From: Candidatus Minthenecus merdequi
Lineage (GTDB): Bacteria > Bacteroidota > Bacteroidia > Bacteroidales > Paludibacteraceae
Assembly (NCBI GenBank): GCA_018064385.1
Contig: JAGHVI010000041.1
Coordinates: 1-28,052 of the forward strand
Length of the DNA: 28,052 bases
Direction of reading: 5' to 3'
This document shows, piece by piece, positions 25,127 through 28,052 of the stretch. The first letter of the stretch is position 1. Each line of letters opens with the position of its first letter. Under the pieces are notes generated by a model. That model made no database searches, was not told the DNA's origin, and was given only the letters and a program-made list of their open reading frames with translations. The position numbers were made by a program, and so were the translations under genes.

Positions 25127-25160
25127 ATAAGTACCTCAAAATAAATTTTGAGGTACTTAT
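25127..25160. promoter_or_regulatory. Perfect 15-bp inverted repeat upstream of murF
   Basis: Bases 25127-25141 (ATAAGTACCTCAAAA) are the exact reverse complement of 25146-25160, with a TAAA loop. The motif ends 20 bp before the murF ATG. No T-run follows on the plus strand, but eight T residues follow on the minus strand. It could be a two-way terminator hairpin, a 5'-UTR structure of murF or an operator. Confidence 0.55.
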
Positions 25161-25180
25161 ATAACTAACTTGAAATAAAA

Positions 25181-26470
25181 ATGACAATAGAAAAACTTTA
25201 CGAGATTTTTCTGTCTTCGAAAGGCGTGGTGACAGACAGCCGCTCGTGCAAACCGGGAACAATTTTTTTTGCACTCAAGGGTGCCAAGTTCGATGGTAAC
25301 GATTTTGCCATCAAGGCACTTAATTTGGGGTGTCAGTATGCTGTTGTTGACCGAAGCGGCATCGGCGATGACAAAAGACTGATATATGTGGATGATGTTC
25401 TGGAAACACTTCAGAAGCTTGCCCGTCACCACCGTCAGCAATTTGACATACCCGTGCTGGCAGTAACCGGTACGAATGGAAAAACTACCACCAAGGAGCT
25501 GTTGAACGTTGCGCTGTCTGGTCGCTATAATGTGCTTTGTACCCAAGGGAATCTGAATAATCAGATTGGCGTGCCTCTGACCCTTCTGCGACTCACCCGT
25601 GAACATACGTTTGCCATTATTGAGATGGGAGCTTCGCACCCAGGAGACATCAATGAACTGTGTGAAATTGCCTTGCCTAACCAGGGAGTTATTACCAATG
25701 TGGGGAAGGCACATCTGGAGGGGTTCGGCTCGTTCGAGGGGGTTGTCCGGACGAAGACGGAACTCTACCGTTTTCTGATGGAACGTGAAGGTGTGATTTA
25801 TGTGAATGAGAAGAATCCTACGCTGATGCAAGCTGTCGGTCAGTACAGCAGGTATGTAGGTTATCCAGAAGGTTTTGAACTGATTCCATACCAGGCGAAG
25901 ATGACGTTCAGTTATCAATACAATAAGTACACGACAAATATTTTCGGGGATTATAATTATGAGAATCTGCTGGCTGCCGTGGCTGTTGCCAAGCGCAATA
26001 TGGTGGATGTGCACAATTGCATAAGTGCGCTGTGTCGGTTTACGCCTGCCAACAACCGTTCGCAATTGTCGCAGACGCAATACAACCATCTGGTGGTTGA
26101 TGCCTACAATGCAAATCCAACGAGTATGTCGGCTGCTATCCGACAGTTTGACAATAATCCGAACTATCACGATAAGATTGCAATCCTCGGGGATATGCTG
26201 GAACTGGGTGATGCTGCGCAAGTGGAGCACCGCACCGTGATTGAGCTGCTGAAGAATACCAATTTCTATACGATTTATACAGTAGGAAGTGAGTTCAGCC
26301 GTGCGATAAAGTCGGCAACAATGAGTGCAAGATGCCGTGACAAGTTCCAACCGTTTGAGAGTACCGAAGATTTGACATTTCATCTGAAGAGCTGTTCCAT
26401 CAGAAACAAGTGGATTCTGATAAAAGGTTCACGCGGGATGGCATTAGAGAGAGTCATACCATTGCTGTGA
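25181..26470 (+). CDS. murF: UDP-N-acetylmuramoyl-tripeptide--D-alanyl-D-alanine ligase
   Basis: MurF is the last cytoplasmic Mur ligase. It adds D-Ala-D-Ala to UDP-MurNAc-tripeptide using ATP in peptidoglycan synthesis. The 429 residues are normal for Bacteroidetes. The N-terminal domain has VVTDSRSCKPGTIFFALKG (uridine-nucleotide binding), the ATP loop GTNGKTTTK is at 97-105, and NLNNQIGVPLTLL, EMGASHPGDI and ITNVGKAHLEGFGS are also present. The C-terminal domain has VDAYNANPTSM and ILGDMLELG, which separate MurF from the other Mur ligases. The start at 25181 gives the family N-terminus. The gene lies apart from the usual dcw cluster, downstream of porX, which is common in Bacteroidetes. 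No promoter is evident. Confidence 0.96.
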   Translation: MTIEKLYEIFLSSKGVVTDSRSCKPGTIFFALKGAKFDGNDFAIKALNLGCQYAVVDRSGIGDDKRLIYVDDVLETLQKLARHHRQQFDIPVLAVTGTNGKTTTKELLNVALSGRYNVLCTQGNLNNQIGVPLTLLRLTREHTFAIIEMGASHPGDINELCEIALPNQGVITNVGKAHLEGFGSFEGVVRTKTELYRFLMEREGVIYVNEKNPTLMQAVGQYSRYVGYPEGFELIPYQAKMTFSYQYNKYTTNIFGDYNYENLLAAVAVAKRNMVDVHNCISALCRFTPANNRSQLSQTQYNHLVVDAYNANPTSMSAAIRQFDNNPNYHDKIAILGDMLELGDAAQVEHRTVIELLKNTNFYTIYTVGSEFSRAIKSATMSARCRDKFQPFESTEDLTFHLKSCSIRNKWILIKGSRGMALERVIPLL

Positions 26471-26504
26471 GAAGCAACATGAGGTACTGCCATTGAGAAT
26501 TTCG

Positions 26505-26567
26505 ACACTCGGCTGCACTCGGCATAGTTCAAGTAAAGCTTGACTCTGCGCTCACTTGCACGAGTGT
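26505..26567. repeat. Imperfect long palindrome downstream of murF
   Basis: ACACTCG at 26505-26511 pairs with CGAGTGT at 26561-26567. Inside, GCATAGTTCAAG pairs imperfectly with CTTGACTCTGC around a TAAAG loop (TCAAG 26529-26533, CTTGA 26539-26543). It looks like an intergenic palindromic repeat of a type I associate with Bacteroidales genomes. It may also act as the terminator structure for murF, although no T-run follows. Confidence 0.5.
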
Positions 26568-26593
26568 TCCAGGCAGGTACATATAGCCTTTCT

Positions 26594-26608
26594 GAGCACT
26601 ATGTGCTC
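26594..26608. repeat. Small palindrome GAGCAC-TAT-GTGCTC
   Basis: A perfect 6-bp inverted repeat with a 3-base loop, 13 bp before the first TACAGCCTTC unit. It is probably part of the same composite intergenic repeat block. Confidence 0.4.
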
Positions 26609-26620
26609 GGTTACTCATAG

Positions 26621-26767
26621 TACAGCCTTCCAGGCTGAACATGTGTAACTTGAGATACAGCCTTCCAGGCTGAATAACTACATATATGATGCGTTTGAAA
26701 TATCTTGTTCATAGTACAGCCTTCTAGGCTGAATAACTACATATATGATGCGTTTGAAATATCTTGT
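26621..26767. repeat. 59-bp-period tandem duplication including a gene start
   Basis: TACAGCCTTCCAGGCTGAA occurs at 26621, again at 26656, and with one change (CTAGG) at 26715. The last two units continue identically into the gene start, so 26656-26708 and 26715-26767 are 53-bp repeats with one mismatch, separated by TCATAG. CAGCCT-TCC-AGGCTG is itself a hairpin. The upstream unit carries ATGATGCGTTTGAAATATCT at 26686, a copy of the first codons of the lipoprotein gene that ends at TAG (26725) after 13 codons. Confidence 0.85.
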
Positions 26768-27191
26768 ATTGGTTCTGACGGTTCTGTTTTCAGTGGGGTG
26801 CGAAAAGGTTAACGAGGAGTCGCCTGTGCCTAAATATCCTGTCAGTTATTCGATTGATTATCTTATTTATGCTCCTATTCTTGACACACAAGGCGGTTAT
26901 TATGTAGTAACGACTCCTACTGAATATAATCAGTATCTTGGATTTTCAGGACTATTGATTTTCCATGGTTTTGACGACAGGTTTTATGCTTTTGACCTCT
27001 GTTGCCCTTATGAATGCAATCGCGAAATCCGTATTGTCCCTGAGTCAACCGGTCGTGCAACGTGTCCTGAGTGCGGCTCGGAATATGATATTGGTTTCGG
27101 AACCGGTCGCCCCACAAAAGGTCCTTCTACAAAAGTTCTCCGTCGATACAATGTTTCTGTGACCGGTTCGGTTGTCAGAGTTACAAATTGA
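26745..27191 (+). CDS. Lipoprotein with a Rieske-like domain in which Cys or Tyr replaces the His ligands
   Basis: A 148-residue protein with a lipobox FSVGC (Cys19), so it should be membrane-anchored. The C-terminal half has the spacing of a Rieske [2Fe-2S] domain: a first cluster loop C86-C87-P-Y-E-C91, a second loop C107-P-E-C110-GSEYD, then GRPTKGPSTKVL and RYNV, as in the family ending (GSxFD, G, GPA, L, Y, V). In true Rieske proteins the loops are CxH and CxxH. Here the histidines are Tyr89 and Cys110, leaving four or five cysteines that could bind iron or zinc in rubredoxin style. The ATG at 26745 and the next codon are both ATG. The 3' end overlaps convergent folK by 11 bp. Confidence 0.72.
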   Translation: MMRLKYLVLVLTVLFSVGCEKVNEESPVPKYPVSYSIDYLIYAPILDTQGGYYVVTTPTEYNQYLGFSGLLIFHGFDDRFYAFDLCCPYECNREIRIVPESTGRATCPECGSEYDIGFGTGRPTKGPSTKVLRRYNVSVTGSVVRVTN

Positions 27192-27585
27192 ATGATATCT
27201 CGTTAAGCGGTATCATTACGAAATCTCTTTCTCTCGCTTTGGGGTGGGGAAGTGTCAGTTGCGGTGTGTCTATCTTTATTCCATCATAGTCAATGATGTC
27301 GATGTCTATTATTCTATCGTGGTAAATGCCATTGATTGATTTTATTGTCCGTCCCATTGACCGTTCAACCTTTTGCGTTGCATCAAGGAGTTCAAACGGT
27401 GAAAGTTGAGTTGTGACTGCTACGCACATATTCATAAATCTGTTCCTGGACACAAAGCCGACAGGCTCGGTTTCCAAGATTGACGAGCAACGAACAATGT
27501 TGCAGAAAGCCCGCAGATGTTCTATAGCTTTGTCCAGGTTTTTACGCCTGTCTCCTATATTTGTACCTAATGATAGGTAAATCAT
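27181..27585 (-). CDS. folK: 2-amino-4-hydroxy-6-hydroxymethyldihydropteridine pyrophosphokinase
   Basis: FolK (HPPK) transfers pyrophosphate from ATP to 6-hydroxymethyl-7,8-dihydropterin in folate synthesis. The 134 residues are shorter than the E. coli enzyme (about 159), but all the signatures are present: IYLSLGTNIGDRRKNL at the start, the substrate region TEPVGFVSRNRFMNMCVAV, the metal and catalytic segment YHDRIIDIDIIDYDG, and LPHPKARERDFVMIPL. The ATG at 27585 overlaps the stop of the upstream DUF4491 gene (ATGA), so the two are translationally coupled. The 3' end runs 11 bp into the opposing lipoprotein gene. Confidence 0.93.
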   Translation of the reverse strand: MIYLSLGTNIGDRRKNLDKAIEHLRAFCNIVRCSSILETEPVGFVSRNRFMNMCVAVTTQLSPFELLDATQKVERSMGRTIKSINGIYHDRIIDIDIIDYDGIKIDTPQLTLPHPKARERDFVMIPLNEISFNL

Positions 27586-27905
27586 TCTTTCCTTTTCTTT
27601 TCTTTGGCTCTATTCTCTTTTTCCAAACGTTTGGGATTTGCTGGGAACCACCCTTTTTTTACTCTTTTCCTCTGTTCAAAAATTTCAAGAATTGACCAGA
27701 AACAACTGAATGCAGTTACTCCTACTATGGCAGAGATTATTGTGTTGTTGATAAAGAGAGATGCGATGCCAAATGCGATTCCGCAAAGAGCAAAGACCCA
27801 CCAACATTTTGTGCCAAAGTAGTATTCTGATTTGATGACTATTGGGTGAAAAACGCCTATCAGCAGAAATGCTGATACACCGAGAAGTATTCCAGACCAG
27901 TTCAT
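27582..27905 (-). CDS. DUF4491 family small membrane protein
   Basis: A 107-residue protein with three hydrophobic segments: about 3-23 (WSGILLGVSAFLLIGVFHPI), 34-52 (CWWVFALCGIAFGIASLFI) and 55-75. A very basic cytoplasmic tail follows (KRVKKGWFPANPKRLEKENR). The phrases FHPIVIKSEYYFG and KKGWFPANPKR are those I recall from the DUF4491 family of Bacteroidetes and Firmicutes. The function is unknown. It lies between an SMR transporter gene (12 bp gap) and folK (ATGA overlap), so it belongs to that operon. Confidence 0.85.
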   Translation of the reverse strand: MNWSGILLGVSAFLLIGVFHPIVIKSEYYFGTKCWWVFALCGIAFGIASLFINNTIISAIVGVTAFSCFWSILEIFEQRKRVKKGWFPANPKRLEKENRAKEKKRKE

Positions 27906-27917
27906 GGGGTATATATT

Positions 27918-28052
27918 TTATTTTCCTGTTATTTCAAGTCCAATTATTCCAACGAGGATGAGAAGTGCAAATAACATTCTCAACGATGAGGATGAATCTC
28001 CAAAAGCAAAAATACCTATCAGAAATGTTGCCACTGCACCAATACCAGTCCA
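27918..28052 (-). CDS. SMR family (EmrE/SugE type) transporter, C-terminal end
   Basis: The last 44 codons of a gene running off the right edge, ending at TAA (27920-27918). The visible part reads WTGIGAVATFLIGIFAFGDS and then LRMLFALLILVGIIGLEITGK. This is the third and fourth transmembrane segments of a small multidrug resistance protein, where the family has YAVWTGIGAVGT and LILVGIVGLK. SMR proteins export quaternary ammonium compounds or guanidinium as dimers in the inner membrane. The N-terminal half, including the key Glu, is outside the window, so drug exporter and guanidinium exporter cannot be separated. Confidence 0.82.
   Translation of the reverse strand, partial: WTGIGAVATFLIGIFAFGDSSSSLRMLFALLILVGIIGLEITGK

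Noticed and set aside
25157..26383. 408-codon open frame on the minus strand opposite murF
   Set aside because: murF on the plus strand has all family motifs; the antisense translation is His- and Ile-rich with no recognisable domain.
26621..26767. Possible CRISPR from recurring TACAGCCTTCCAGGCTGAA
   Set aside because: Only three irregularly spaced copies exist, the segments between them are themselves repeated, and no cas gene is present.

Overview
The window is chromosomal DNA of a Bacteroidetes bacterium, most probably a Bacteroidales species. The evidence is as follows: promoters have the Bacteroidetes form (TTG, 19-20 bp, TAnnTTTG); starts lack strong Shine-Dalgarno sequences; several proteins are Bacteroidetes-specific families (DUF5606, DUF4491, the OstA-like protein, the PorT-type barrel, PorW/SprE, and PorX with its PglZ domain); and the EF-G paralogue is of the Bacteroides EF-G2 type. 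No integrase, transposase, phage gene, rRNA or CRISPR array is visible.

Layout. 1-76 (-) is the start of a cut-off and possibly broken gene. 168-416 is a short inverted-repeat element. 449-5435 (+) holds serS, radA and an EF-G paralogue, closed by a strong terminator. 5753-7349 (+) holds a DUF5606 protein, tRNA-Lys(CUU) with its own promoter and terminator, and an exported protein I do not recognise. 7478-17342 (+) is a tight envelope-directed run starting with gpmI: two multi-domain parvulin foldases, an OstA-like protein, a Usp-like protein, a LysM/periplasmic-binding-fold protein and a PorT-type barrel, mostly with 4-13 bp overlaps. 17406-18593 (+) is an MFS transporter flanked by copies of a short repeat. 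18638-20520 (-) is an M16 peptidase followed by an O-methyltransferase. 20615-26470 (+) holds porW/sprE, porX and murF, separated by repeat elements. 26745-27191 (+) is a lipoprotein with a Rieske-like fold signature but cysteines in place of histidines. 27181-28052 (-) holds folK, a DUF4491 gene and the end of an SMR transporter gene.

Functional theme. The window joins housekeeping functions with outer-membrane biogenesis and type IX secretion (T9SS). PorW/SprE is a TPR lipoprotein of the T9SS, PorX is its response regulator with a nucleotide-cleaving PglZ domain, and the PorT-type barrel may be a further component. The parvulins and the OstA-like protein fit outer-membrane protein folding and LPS transport. 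T9SS genes are usually scattered, so porW next to porX is notable.

The intergenic DNA is unusually rich in repeats: (i) a 249-bp inverted-repeat element whose end motif recurs on both sides of the MFS gene; (ii) three copies of a palindromic element, starting at or within 2 bp of the stop codons of gpmI, porW and porX, one of them bounded by an exact 24-bp duplication of the gpmI tail; (iii) a 59-bp-period tandem duplication that copied the start of the lipoprotein gene. I see no clearly new multi-gene system. The best leads are the EF-G paralogue lacking the catalytic His, the all-Cys Rieske-like lipoprotein, the stop-codon-associated repeat family and the porW-porX pairing.
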